A DNA stretch of 64,000 bases from Brevipalpus yothersi (GCA_003956705.1 QZCP01000094.1:61533-125532), one strand, 5' to 3'; positions 26,172 to 38,110 are shown, numbered from the stretch's first letter. Made by a program: numbers and translations. The notes: a model not told the origin generated them from the sequence alone.

Positions 26172-26499
26172 TTTCCAACGCGATTTTCATCCGATATTAA
26201 TAAACAATCAACGAATAAGATCATCTAAATAAACACATCAACTCAAAGAAGTGTGATCTCACAAGACTCTTGTGACAAGATTCTAACAAATTAAAAGTGA
26301 TAATTGGACTCTGATTGATCAGAAAAATAAGTGTACTTCAAAACATTCCACTTTTCCAGTCCCGAATCAGTCTTTGAAGCGCACTCTCTAGCATATTGGC
26401 GTGTTTTTCAAACTAGGAAAGCACAGAAACTGTAGCAGTGCTGAAGAGAACGTTTTTTGGCAGCTCTTTTTCTCTCTTTTTTGCTCTTCAGGGGTACTC
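26172..26499. other. 5' flank of U6
   Basis: Contains the U6 promoter module and otherwise AT-rich sequence. The same flank is found before U10 (47387-47740). Confidence 0.5.
26379..26408 (-). promoter_or_regulatory. Type I promoter module upstream of U6
   Basis: Plus-strand GCGCACTCTCTAGCATAT, then TGGCGTGTTTTTC, 208 bp before the U6 start codon. This copy is almost identical to the one before U10. Confidence 0.65.
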
Positions 26500-26890
26500 G
26501 AGGATTTGAGAATACACTGTACCTACGATTTGTATCAAGGCATTTAGAAGAGGGCATTTATTTGCCTGAATTTAATATGCTTTCACCTAGATTCTCCATA
26601 TTTTTTGATGATCTCTTTGTTAGCACTTTGTTTGTTTGATTCCTTTTTCCTTTAACGAAAAGAAGGAGCAACTTGATTGACATTTATTGAAATTTTTATA
26701 TACCTCATTATTGCCAAATACATGGTCTATCGGGATGATAAGCATGAATGCACTATGAGGAGTGTTGTTTCGAATTTTGAATGACTATTCCTCACACTCA
26801 GTCGGAATTTAAATTTTCTTCAGTTCTTGAAATTTGTTCGATTAAATTAATACACCCACTCTATAACATTCCATCGAGAGCAACGAAATA
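26500..26890 (-). pseudogene. Decayed middle part of a type II gene
   Basis: Read on the minus strand it is related to the basic linker and first-blade region of U8 (33770-33970): the plus strand keeps GCACTTTGTTTGTTTG, CATGGTCTATCGGGATGAT and CACTATGAGGAGTGTTG-type words in the same order. Stops and indels are frequent. A sister copy lies at 47760-48060. Confidence 0.6.
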
Positions 26891-27139
26891 AACGAAGAAA
26901 TTGTTCATCTTTTATCTGTCCTTTCGAGCTCAGCTCACACATTCTTTGAATTTTTCCCCCCGTTCCAATTTAACTACTTGTTGCTAAACTTGAGTGCAAT
27001 TCAGAGTGCCCAACCTGAAGCGATTGGAAACTTAGAAAGCAGAGAGGTAGACGATGCGGTATGAGCTAGCATGTAGTTGATCGAGTTTAATGATTTTTCT
27101 TTCCAGTTTAGAAAATAACCAAGAGAAAACTGTATTTTT

Positions 27140-27990
27140 ATTCATCCTCTGTTCATACAAAAATATGAGGATAAAATGACGCTGGTCAACAACACAATTT
27201 AGCCCAGCATCTGAATTTATTAGAAAGTCTCCATAACCTTATCCTCCACTAATCATTCCACCGTTGAGTAGTAGAAAGGACTTGACTGCCCTTCCAAATC
27301 CATGGAGAGAGCCGGGCCTGCGATACATCGCATTTCGATTCAGCCGGAGTGGAAGTAAATTATACTAGCTGCATTTCTACCCAAAGATGGCTATTACATG
27401 CTTTCAAAGCTATTATTCTTTTAACAGAATCGAGTCAAGAGTCAGCCAGCGCTGAAATCAACATTTTCTTCAAGTCAGGCTGGATATCGATTGATGTACA
27501 ATGGTGAAGCTTTTCTGTGCCCTTCTGTAGATCAGAAGAATTGAGCCATTTGATCAAATTAAGATCGATAACTATCCCAAAAACCTTCTTCTGTCGCAGT
27601 CATTTTATCAATTTGAGTTTCATCAGGGTTTAATTAAAATTGAGAGATGATTCTTAGAGTTTCATAGTCAAGAATAAGAATTGAGCTTTGGTTAACAAGC
27701 CAAACAGAGATTTCCACTGCTTTCATGCAGTTAATGCTGGAGTTTAGTCCATCCTTTGAAGACATAACTGTTGATGACATGGATTCCTCAAAAGCTTCAA
27801 CAGTTTATGATGCCATTAACGTTACTGGATCGTCAGTGCAAGATGTTTGTTCCATTTTTGAATTCATTCCACTTATATCGATCAGAAAACATTCGGATGA
27901 GTTCCAACAAAGGGTTTCTCGTGATCTAAGGAAGACGTTTAAATGAAGATTGACTTGAGCAACAAAACTTTGTTTCGTTCATGATTTATT
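27140..27990 (-). pseudogene. Decayed type I propeller exon
   Basis: The minus strand follows the propeller exon of the intact genes from the C-terminal end (plus-strand AATCCATGGAGAGAGCC, CCCAAAGATGGCTATT, AAGTCAGGCTGGATATCGAT) to the linker, with many small deletions and stops. Its 5' exons are missing apart from a MATH remnant just upstream. A sister relic lies at 48330-49110. Confidence 0.7.
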
Positions 27991-27999
27991 CGCCCACCT

Positions 28000-28260
28000 G
28001 AATCAAGAGGTTTCATCTTGATTATTTGATAACTCGAGTCTGAGATATCATTCCAAACTGCGAACGATCCATATCTCTAATCGGTAGAATTTTTCGCAAG
28101 ACTCGCATGCTATAATTTCTTCGCCAATGATTTACCACCATTTTGGCGCATTCATCTCAATTCAGTCTTAGCTCCATCGGACCATGTTGAAGAATTGAAG
28201 CAACCATCACTGAGAAGATATACGAATAAAATCATATCTACACTTATATCAGTAGAGCTG
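28000..28260 (-). pseudogene. Decayed MATH exon
   Basis: The minus strand keeps fragments of exon 3: plus-strand GATATCATTCCAAACTGCGAA corresponds to the NDILDP region and CCACCATTTTGGCGCATT to the NGG/RQN region of intact genes. It has stops and no splice context. Confidence 0.6.
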
Positions 28261-28546
28261 GAAATTCTCTCAAGCTCCAAAGAAGTATTAAATGGTGTTT
28301 GATTCTTTAGTTTTTCGAGCACCTGTTCCCATATTCTCGTCTGCTTTTATACTACTCACAAGAATTATTTATTCGATTCAAGAATAATTCAGTTTTCTAT
28401 TTGTAGTAATCAATGGCTAATCTATATCGGTGGTTGATCTTAATCAGCAGAGGAGGAGATGGTAAGAAACGAGTTTATCTTAGTTCATTCATTTTTTCCA
28501 CTCTTTCTCTCATTTAATGAAGTGAACAATTATGAAAATTGTGAAT

Positions 28547-31500
28547 TTATTCTTTCTCCTTCCATACAATCATATGAGGAAAATATTCGTCAAAAACACA
28601 ATTTGCTCCAGCATCTGGATCTATTATGAGGTCTCTGTAGCCTTGACCTCCACTCATCATTCCATTTTTAAGCTGCGAAAAAAACTTTACTGCCCCTCCA
28701 AAACCATGAAGAGATAGCTGAGCTCGAGATATATTGCACTCTGACATATACGGCCTGGAAGTCAATCGAAAGGGAATGTTCAGAATTATACCGGCTGCTG
28801 TTCCTACCCAAAGACATTCATTGGTGGCTTTCAAAGCTGTAATCCTTGCAACAGAATCGAGTTCAGAGTCAGATAGCGATGGAATCAACATTTTCCTCAG
28901 GTCAGGGCGAATATCGATTGATGAAACTTTACCGTAGGGTTTGGTGGCTGAGAAGAGCTGAATCATTTGATTTGACTGAGACTGATAGCTACACCAGACA
29001 CCTCTCTCTGTTGTGGTTAATTTGTCAATTTGAGCTCCTTCATCTACTACGAATTGATAGATAATTCCCAAGGTTTCACAATCTAGAATATGAATTGAAT
29101 CTTGACAAGCAAGCCAAATAGAGGCTCCTACGGCTTCCATACAGTTTACCTTAAAGTTTTGTTCAACAATTGATAATTCATCTTTTGATGACGTCGATTC
29201 TTCTGAAACTTCAGCATATATCGACGTTATTGATGGTGCTTGTTCCTCAGCGGGCAATATTTTCTTCACTTCTGAACACATTTTAGTTATGTTGAGCAAA
29301 AAATATTCAGATAAGCTCCAACATAAAGTTCGTGGTGATCTAATGAAGACGCAACAGTAACTGTTGGCTAAAGCGACAAAAACTTTGCCTCTGGAATGAA
29401 CTATGTGAACAACGGAATCAGGAAGTTTCATTTTGATACAGCTATAAACACTCTGGTCTTCAGCAGAAAGGATATAAAGTGTTCCATCATCCCCTCCAAG
29501 CCATACTGTTCGAAGGGTTTGGACAGCTATATCTCTCTTCCGTGTTAGCTCCAATGAGGTGGATGAAAAATTTTGCTGAGTCAGTCTGGCCATCAGATTT
29601 GAATTCGTATCACATTCAGCTATCTTGTTTGAATGCTGATTCAGGAGTGATTCTTTTCCTTCGTTTGCTACATTGACCCTACCAGAAGATGATAAGCTGG
29701 AGAAGACCGAAGCGCTCGTAATAGCTAAGAAAGGGAATAATGAATCAGATCAGTTCAACCTGCTGAAAGTAGAATTACACTCCCTAGAAAGCCAAGACCA
29801 TGAAGCTTCAGCTCGTAATTACATTCAGGGCTAGATCACGGATAAAATGAACAAACCTCGCTCTTTGAGAGGAACGTATCCAATGTCGTCCATGAAGTCC
29901 TCACTTATTTAAACAAAATGCAGAAATGGAAGTTATTTATTTGAATTTTTGGATGCATTGCGATCCGTGTCATATAATTGCTAGACAAGGAGTCAAGTTA
30001 TCAATACTCACCTAACTCCCTGAGGTTTATCTGCAGACATCCAAACTTCCAAAATAATTGAATCATCTTTGATAAAACCTTTCTGCTGGTCTAAGATATC
30101 ATTCCAATTTGCAAATGATCTGAATCCCCAATTTTCAGAGTCATGCTTGAATACTTGGTCGATTTTTCTTGTCATTGATTCGCCACCATTTTGATGTATT
30201 AATTTCAATTCAGCCTGAGCTCTACATGACCAAGTTGGGAACTGGCAACCATCGCATTGGAGATAAACTTCTAACTCCTTGGACGACTCTGATAACTTTG
30301 CACTAATTCGCCTGAGTCCAATCAGAATGATAGTGAATCAAAATAATTGAACAAGTTGAAATAATAATTGGGAGAGAAAAGGTGAATGGTGAACAATTTT
30401 ACTAGCACATAATCGTTCCCTCAACTTTATTCTCGCTGGAGGACCAAACGAATAAAATTTGGATATCATATACTCACCATGGTAAGTTGCGGACGAAGTC
30501 AGGAAAACTGATAAAAGACTTATTCAAGCTTAAGTTTTCGATCTCAAGTCTAAGTGTGGCTTCAGATCGAGCTTCGTTGATCGAAATATCCTCTTTGATG
30601 AAGCAGGTAGTGTGTTGTTTGGCATTTATCAAATTAACATCGCAGCACCCTGATGAGACTCTATAACCAGGAACCAATGCAATACAATTAAGGTTGCTAC
30701 CAAGAGAAAACGTATTCTCTTTTTTTTCATCGAGACTTACTCTCCGAATTGAGTTACCCCCACATATCCAAGTGCTATTAGAACAGTCAACAGATGCAGC
30801 AAATTCAATTTTTGATGCATCCTGAGGGCGACAGATAATTGGTTCAAGAGGTGGAGTATGTTCCGTTCCAACTGTCCACCCATGTGAACCAATCTCGACC
30901 TCTTTCTGGTTAGCCGTTAGTTTAACATAGTCTCTCGGAGTCCTATTAGTATACTTTCTAAAAACATCGCAAATGTCATTACTGTCATTGGAATTTGTCC
31001 AACTTTTTGCCTCAAATTCTAAAGGATAATTTCTGATCGGACAATCGAAAATGGTTACTTTTAGGCAATAAGTACCAGGTTTTGATAGAATGAATTTTGT
31101 TTCATAGTCACCACACCCTCTATCATATATCTTGAGATTAATAGAACTCATACTACCTTTCAAACATGAGACAACTGCACAAATTGAACCTAAATCATGT
31201 CCATAGTATTTGTTACCAGAAAAGTCCTTTGTGACTATAGTTACCATAGTATATATTCCAGCGAAACACTCGCCAATTCTCGCTTCACAGAGAGATGGCA
31301 ATGTGTTGCTCGTTCGAAAACCGTTGTGTTCCTCAATAACTTTTCGAACTGTAACAACTACTCGTTTCTTCTCAACATAACGTAAGAAACAATTTTCTTT
31401 TGGAATCAACCAATCTTTCTTTGATTTGGCTCTCTCTTGGAGGTTTTCTATTTTCTTCTTCACTTCACCAATAACACCTTGATGTTTGAATCTCTTGAAC

Positions 31501-32338
31501 CCAGCTGTAACTTTTGCCTTTTCATCTATAATCCATTGCTTCTGATCATTCAAAGTTTTGAGTTTTTCATCTCGGATTTTACGGATCGAAACCGAGACTT
31601 CTTGGTGTCGTTTGTCCAAAAGGCTACTCATTTTCGTGAAAAATAGATCGTTTTCTTCCAACACTCCAGCACTTTTTTCTTTTATTTTTTTCTCTACAAA
31701 AGCCAATCTTTTATCTGCATCATCAAGCTGAGATATCCACTTGTCTGTTTCACAAGATAAAGATTCCGATTTCCGTTTCATGGCTAAAGAGAAACGTCGA
31801 GTCTAAAGAAGGAGAAGAAATAATAGAGTTGTGCTCGATTCCATTTAAAAGTTCTAAAAAAAGCTGTGGCTATGGAAGATAATCCAGCAGCTGATTTTAT
31901 ACTTACAGAATGCCTGGGGTTTGATAGATTGTCATCACAATGAGACTTGTCTTCACACGAATCACAAAATAAGGCATCACAAGGCTCACAATACTGTAAT
32001 TCCTCGAGCGGATGTCTAGGACATTCTGGTATAACTTCACGATTGTCTATCCGACCCAGGAGTTGATTGAGGTAAGGATCGGTTTGAAATTTCGTTAAAC
32101 CTTCTGCCGGGATGTCTATTTTTCTGCGACATATTGGACAAGGAAACGAGCATTTTGAAACGGTATCTGATGGAGTACCAATACCTTCAAGACAACTTTG
32201 GCAAATGGTATGGCAATGATTCAATAACTTTGGCAAACGGTCAGATCGGTTATATGTTTCCGAACAAATTGGACATGTCAAATCTGTTTTGATTAACTCA
32301 TCACAATCAATCGATAATTTCTCCTTGAATGTGAACAT
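28547..32338 (-). CDS. U7: intact type I RING-B-box-coiled coil-filamin-MATH-JIP-like propeller protein
   Basis: Exons 31907-32338, 30478-31802, 30012-30311, 29857-29903 and 28547-29724 give 1093 residues in frame. Exon 3 is the short 300-bp form shared only with U11, its closest relative, and lacks a few residues between the FPTWSC and WGFRSFANW parts of MATH. Exon 4 encodes DDIGYVPLKER. The propeller runs from TVWLGGDDG to HMIVWKEKE. The stop codon TAA overlaps an AATAAA polyadenylation hexamer, so the 3' UTR may be very short. The RING has HCHTIC, with the cysteine beside the histidine. U7 and type II gene U8 are neighbours, with only 247 bp between U7's start codon and U8's stop. Confidence 0.87.
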
Positions 32339-32480
32339 TTTTTAACACGAATTCAACCTAATATTGACACAATCAAATAATGAGATCAATGAAACAATAA
32401 TTTTAATCAGATCAAGTAGAGTCTGATGAAATAAGAGGACACGCGGGAATCGAAAACATTTGGCCTTTAATACAATATCA

Positions 32481-32505
32481 GCGCACTCTCTATATATTGG
32501 CGTGT
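32481..32505 (-). promoter_or_regulatory. Type I promoter module upstream of U7
   Basis: Plus-strand GCGCACTCTCTATATATTGG, then CGTGT, 143 bp before the start codon. It sits inside the 247-bp gap after the stop of U8, so it must act independently of that gene. A TATTAAAGGCC box follows on the coding strand. Confidence 0.65.
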
Positions 32506-32585
32506 CATTTGAACTAGATCAGAACGTATTCCTGTCACCTTCCTCGTACAACACTCGAGAAATCCTCGACAAGAATAAAAAAATG

Positions 32586-35500
32586 CTAACAATTTTGTTT
32601 CCACACAATTAGATGAGAGCGTTTATCTATCTGCAATTCATCTTTTTGACTCAAATTCAATACTCGATCATGATAGCCATCGCCCCCACTTATCATGAAA
32701 TTTTCCATCTGCAGAAAGAATTTGACAGTTTCTCCATGCCCATGAAGAGATAACTGTTTTCGAGCTTCATCACATTCCGGAAGAAGAGTGGGAGGAAAAT
32801 TGCCTAAACTTGAGGCGGGATGTACGTAAGGAATGTTCAAAATTTCACCTCTATTTGTTCCTATCCAAAGACTATCGAAGCTTGCTTTCATGGATATAAT
32901 TTTACCGAAGTCAAACGACTCGCTGACCAGATGCCTTGTCATATGAGGCTCAGCATCTATAGTTTGGAGATGTTGATAAGGCTGAGAAGCTGAGTAAAGA
33001 TGGATCTTCCAGTCCAATGAAGTGCTGCACCAAGCACCACCCCCTACGGCGGTTATTTGGGTAACTCGGGCCTTCTCTCTAGAATCTACTTCGAAATGGT
33101 TGTCAATTCTCAGACTTTCGCAATCCATAATGTAAATAGCGTTACGATAACCTAACCAAACAGAGGTTCCCACAGTTTCCATGCATCTGATAGTGAAGTT
33201 TTGGTAAGCTGATGAAAGTTTGGTAGAAGATCCAGTCACTGCCTCTGAGGAAGCGCTTTCATCACTAGCCTTCTGCAAGTGACCATTAATGATGGCACTT
33301 TTTTCCTTCATGTCAAGCGAAAGACATTCTGTCAAGTCCCAAAAAGTTTTTTGGAATTTGGTGAATATACAACATAGGCCACCTACTAAGGCAACGAAAA
33401 CTTTCCCCCGATGTTGTATTATCTGTACAACAGGGCTTGGAAGTTTGATTGAAGTTATCAAGGAGTGAGCCATATTCTTTTCTTCACGATGGATGTAGAT
33501 AGTACCATCCTTTCCTCCAAGCCAAACAGTTGGAATAGCAAAATTTTTGCAGGCAGAGTTACTTGAATCAACGTCTCCATTGGAAGCTGCCAAGGACGGC
33601 AGACACTCATCAGAGGGTTGATTGTTTGAAAAAGAGGCTGTAAATGCTTCGTCGATCGATAAAAGGGGTCTCGAACTTTCAGAAACAATAAAGGGCTTAG
33701 CTGATGTTGAGGGGCCTGGAGTACTATTGTTGGCTAAGGGTTTCTTCAAAGTTTCTGATTTTTTACCTTTTTTCGAAGATCTTTTCCTTCGCACTTTGTT
33801 TGCTTCTTGCTTCCTTTTCCCATCAACGGAAGGGGGCGAACTCAATTCGATTGACTTGACACTTGTTTTATCAAACTTATCATTGTCAAGGACATGATCA
33901 ATCGAAATACTAGGAATAGAGGCAATACAGAGAATGTTGCTCTGAATTCTGAATGATTCATGAACAATTTTATGATCTTTCTTCCTATCCATAATACTTA
34001 TTAGGCTGGAAGAATTGCCAGAAGCACAGAGCCATATTTTAGAGGAAAGACTCACAGATGTAGCACAGCGAATTTTTTTCTCCACATCATCAACAAACAG
34101 GGGTAAGTGATAAATTTTCTTTGGAGCTCTTGAAAAATCTGAAGGTGATGCTTGAGCCCATCCACGAGAGATGGTATAATTATCAAAGCTCTCTGCCTCA
34201 AATTCGAGAGGATAAGTTTTGATTCGATGGTCGAAAATTCTCACCTTCAAGCGATAAGTAGTGGATTTCGGTGGGATGAACTTTAATTCATAAGTACCGT
34301 CATTCCTATCAATTATACGCACAGGAATTTCTTTCGATGTCCCCTTGTCTTCGATTCTGGCGATTACAATATCTCTTCCACATTGTTGCCGTTCGCCAGA
34401 AAATTTGTAAGTAATAATCTCGGCTGATGAGTCCATTTTGGCAAAACACTGGCCAATATTCACTTCACAAAGAGATGGGCATGTTGTGCTTGTTCGAATA
34501 TCTCCTATACTCCGAATGCTCGCTTGTATGAAGTTCATTGAGGATTTCTCCATTAGATCACAACATACGAAACAATTTTCTTTCGGAATGAGTAAAGTGC
34601 GGAGAGATTTCTCGTGAATCATGAGCTCGTTCACTTTTTCGTTAATCTGATTTATGCCACCTTCTCCTTTGATTTTGTCATACTCAGTCTTAATCTTAGC
34701 TTTTTCACTCTCGATCACCATCAATTGATCCTCCAGGATCTTCCTCTTTGTGACACGCATCTTTCTCGTTAATTCCTTGATCTCATTCCGTCTTTCTTCC
34801 ACTGAGCTGATGACTTTTGCAAAATTCAAATCTATATATTCTAAAATGTCATCGATGTTATCATCCAGATCTTCCATTTCGAATGAAACTCTTTCACTTG
34901 CTTTATACAACATAGAAATACACTTTTTTGCTCTATCCTTCAAGTTCTTCGAAGCTCGCTTGATTGCATAAGAGGATGGAATGATCTAATAGAGAAAAAG
35001 TGTAGATAAATCAACAAATTAGAACCAATAAAAGAAATGCTGGATCTAGACAATAAACAACATTCTAGTTTGAGAACTGAAGTGATTAGAGAGTGATTAA
35101 ATCTGAGAGATCTTCAAAATGGAGAAAGATGACCAAAACGGACAAAGAATGAAAATTATAGTAGAGACAGAGAGTAGAACTCTGAAATGCATCCGAATTT
35201 TTTAAATTTTGCACCTACAAAGTGGTCACGGCTAGTTTCATCATGATTGATATGAGATGAAGTATCACAAATATCACAAAATTCTTTGCTGCAAGTATCA
35301 CAGAATAACAGCTCCTGGGATGAGTGCTTTGAGCATCTCGAGATCAGTTCACAATTTTGATCTTTTATCAGGTCAAGCAATTGATTGACCAGAAAAGCTG
35401 CTGGAAATTCTGACAAACCATTAGAGGTGACTCTAACGGACATTCGACACAATGGACATGAGAACGAGAATAAATGTTCGGCAATAGCACGATCACAGTA

Positions 35501-35656
35501 TGTTTTCAAACAAGATTTACACAACGTATGATTACATGGCAACTGCTTTGCCGCACGTTCCAACTGATCAAACGTATCCTGGCAAACTACACAGGTTAGA
35601 AGCTTTTGATTCACTGCATCCTCATCAAGGTTTATTCTTTTCTTTAAAGTGGACAT
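32586..35656 (-). CDS. U8: intact type II RING-B-box-coiled coil-filamin-JIP3/4-like propeller protein (no MATH)
   Basis: Two exons, 35219-35656 and 32586-34985, encode 945 residues. The RING is canonical (C22, C25, C41, H43, C46, C49, C67, C70) and a B-box follows (C108, H111, C119, C122, C127, C130, H135). Next come a coiled coil (about 160-280), a filamin repeat (about 310-410), and a first blade ending LCIASIPS. A linker of about 100 residues holds a Lys/Arg-rich run (about 535-555, a possible nuclear localisation signal) and Ser-rich stretches, and then the remaining blades follow. The propeller shows JIP3/JIP4 hallmarks in order: TVWLGGKDG, IRCMETVG, VWLGYRN, YQHLQTIDAEPHM, LWIGTNRGEI, LSLHGHGETVKFF, ISGGDGYHD, RSHLIVWK. 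JIP proteins link kinesin/dynein and JNK kinases; whether this protein does so is unknown. It is probably the ancestral form of the array. Confidence 0.88.
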
Positions 35657-35786
35657 AACCTAAACAGTATCGATTCACACGATAAAAAAAGAAGAATAAT
35701 TTTACTCTACTCTACTCTTTGCTACTCAGATAGAACGACTGTTTGCTGTAACAAGAGTAACTCTCTGTCTTCGATGAGCAGCCCGC

Positions 35787-35880
35787 TTTATGGAGCAGGA
35801 AAGAGAGATCCAGAATCTCTCTGGATACAGATTGCTTGATATTTGATTGATATTTAATGAAGATAGAAATGTTGTGGGAG
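35787..35880 (-). promoter_or_regulatory. Conserved 5' flank of type II genes (candidate promoter)
   Basis: This segment is strongly conserved with 58893-58965 before U12 (plus-strand GCAGCCCG, TTTATGGAGCAGGAAA, GAGATCCAGAATCTCT), although the surrounding sequence differs more. Its sequence is unrelated to the type I promoter module, so the two gene types probably have different promoters. Which bases matter cannot be seen. Confidence 0.4.
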
Positions 35881-35929
35881 TTTTTCTCTCAAGCTCGAGA
35901 GTTATCATTGCACAACATAGTAGCAACAT

Positions 35930-36338
35930 GATCAAAGAGCAGCCTACAAAGAGTGCACACTTAATAGTAAAGTGAATGAATTCCTTGAACGATCGAGAGA
36001 CGACACTCACAATTAATTTTTCCAAGTTTTCCAGTCTTAACGATAATTTTTGGCCACTAGATTAGGTTCAAAAGATAAATTTTGGCCAGTTTATCACACT
36101 TGATACATGTAGGTGAAAATTTTCCATCCATTAGCCCCTTTAACAGTTGTTTGTCTGATATCGTGGCCAAAAATTATCACCTCAAATCGTGAACCTCTAT
36201 CAGATGGCCAAAAATCATCGCAAAAGTGCTAGTTGGTTACCACTAGCAAGTAACTTAAGAACTAGTTTGTTACTCTAGAAAGTTGACAGAGAACCTGATA
36301 GAAGTGTTCAATCTTTGTAGAACTACTCTAATGAACAT
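35930..36338. mobile_element. 409-bp insertion in the U8 flank, absent from the U12 flank
   Basis: The paralogous U12 flank reads straight through (GCAACATAGTTGTACT, about 59027), whereas here AACAT (35925-35929) and AACAT (36334-36338) flank extra sequence. Inside it, GATAATTTTTGGCCAC (36042-36057) and its exact reverse complement (36163-36178) form a 137-bp inverted-repeat unit, with further weak copies of the same end. It looks like a non-autonomous DNA transposon, possibly nested. Confidence 0.5.
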
Positions 36339-36360
36339 AATTGTACTATTTTGAACTTCG

Positions 36361-36759
36361 AGTGAAGCTACCTGCATTTTTACCTCAGCCTATTTTCGAA
36401 TATCTGGTCAGCAAGCAAAATTTATCATCGGCTTCATATACATGCCAAAACTAGTGACCATTCATTGTTATGTTATGAGTATATCAAGATCATTTTCACC
36501 GAAATTGGAAAAATTCGCATCGTTTCGAGGCATTAGCCGAACAGCACAGTCAGACTAAGCGTGTCGTAGTTGTATCAAATTGTAAATACAGTCCTTAATG
36601 GAGTGATATAGCCATCAGAGACTACAACTATGAGACATACTTCATTCTGCTCTCTCTCTCAATAGCCTACTTGAGGAGTCTTAATTAGTCACTCGTTCTG
36701 CTCAAGCTCTTCGTTTTCAGAGTGTTTACATTGATTATCAGCCTTTGATAATCGATGAC
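36361..36759. repeat. 399-bp block identical to 59055-59453, copy 1
   Basis: Base-for-base comparison by eye finds no difference and no indel from AGTGAAGCTACC to ATAATCGATGAC, although sequence just outside both ends is clearly diverged. There is no long open frame on either strand. It could be a recent gene-conversion tract, a conserved regulatory element or a non-coding RNA. Confidence 0.8.
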
Positions 36760-37799
36760 TAATTTTTGAACCAGATGTAGTCTTAATAGCTGTCAGAAAT
36801 ATCAGAAAAGATGAAAAAAATATACAGTTAAAGAACCAAGTTCGAGAATGCATGATTAGCGAACAGTTCAGATTGTGAAAGAATAATTTGATGACTTAAA
36901 GTGATGGTCAAAGAACATGAGTTTTTGTTAAAATCTGATTGGAATTCAGGCGGTTTTCAAAAAACTGAGATCCATCGAAATCCAGGTCACCAAGTCTTTA
37001 TTATTAATCTTTATTAATTTTAACTAAAAGGATATGATTCCTATGGAAAAAGGGAATACGCATCCTAAGAGGTAATGAACTCTCTCCACTCTTGCTTTAT
37101 GAGTCGTGATTTTTTCCACTTTGAGCAACTCGTGCTTGTGAGATGCTCCATTGAAACCGATTCTAACTTGTATGGTGCATAATTTTCGATTGAGTATGAT
37201 ATTGTGTAGAAGAGTTTGCTCGGAATTAGGAGCATTTCTAGTGAAAACATGATTTTAACTCGAATTGAACATTTTTTTGGGAAGCTGGGCAAACCGTGAG
37301 CAAGCTGGAAAGGAATAAGCTACATTCATAGTGTTCTATGGCAATGGGCGTCTTCTTTGACTAGCCTTTTCAATGGCTCAAAATCAAACCTTTTTGTCCC
37401 TCTCCAAAAACGAACATAGCTTGCCCCCCAAAACTGTGTTTTTAGCCATTTTTGGAGCCTCTTTACATGAAAATTCCAAGCAGAGAGTCCTACTAATCCA
37501 ACTATAAGCAGGAATAGGAGCTTTCAAAGCAAATTCCACTGATAAATTTGAAAGGCTGTTAGTTGCTGTCCGACTGAACGATAGTTACCACATTATCATC
37601 AGCTTCATTCTACTAGAGAACTAATTTGCTAATTAAGCTTCTGGGAAGAATCCAATATTGTCAATCCATTACAATCAATGACTTGATAAGAAGGGAAGAG
37701 AATCAAAAGAGATGAGATTGAGTCCACAGTATTCTGCTTTTTGAGTTTAGTGAACTTCCATCCTATCTTCAGAGAAATAGTTATGAAAATTTTAGAATT

Positions 37800-38110
37800 C
37801 CTTTATTTTCCCCCCAAACAATCGTGAGAGGATTACCTTCGTCAGAAATTCAATTCTTTCTCAGCATCTGGATCTATCATAAGGTCTCGATAGCCTTGAC
37901 CTCTAGTCAGCATCTCATTCTTGAGGTGAAAAAAACTTTACCTTCTCTCCAAATCCATGAAGAGAGACATCGTGTCTAAATCCATCTAGAAACATTGACT
38001 CCTCCATAAACTGTGAATAGTTCCAGATCATTTTATTGGATCGAGTGAATATTTGGACTGTTTTGAGACATAGGCTGGTACAAACTAAGTCTGTCCTAGT
38101 CACATCACAT
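37800..38110 (-). pseudogene. Decayed fragments of a type I propeller exon
   Basis: The minus strand keeps the last blades (plus-strand AGCATCTGGATCTATCATAAGG, shortened here, and CTCCAAATCCATGAAGAGAG) followed by scraps of an earlier blade, with deletions between. No exons accompany it. Confidence 0.6.

Noticed and set aside
32586..35656. Propeller of ARHGEF10/ARHGEF17 type rather than JIP3/JIP4
   Set aside because: The two are related and the blade motifs overlap, but the C-terminal order HGHGETVKFF, ISGGDGYHD, RSHLIVWK and the YQHLQ motif fit JIP3/JIP4 better. A profile search would settle it.
36361..36759. Small protein or known RNA gene in the 399-bp block
   Set aside because: The longest frame seen is about 37 codons, and I recognise no tRNA, rRNA or spliceosomal RNA signature.
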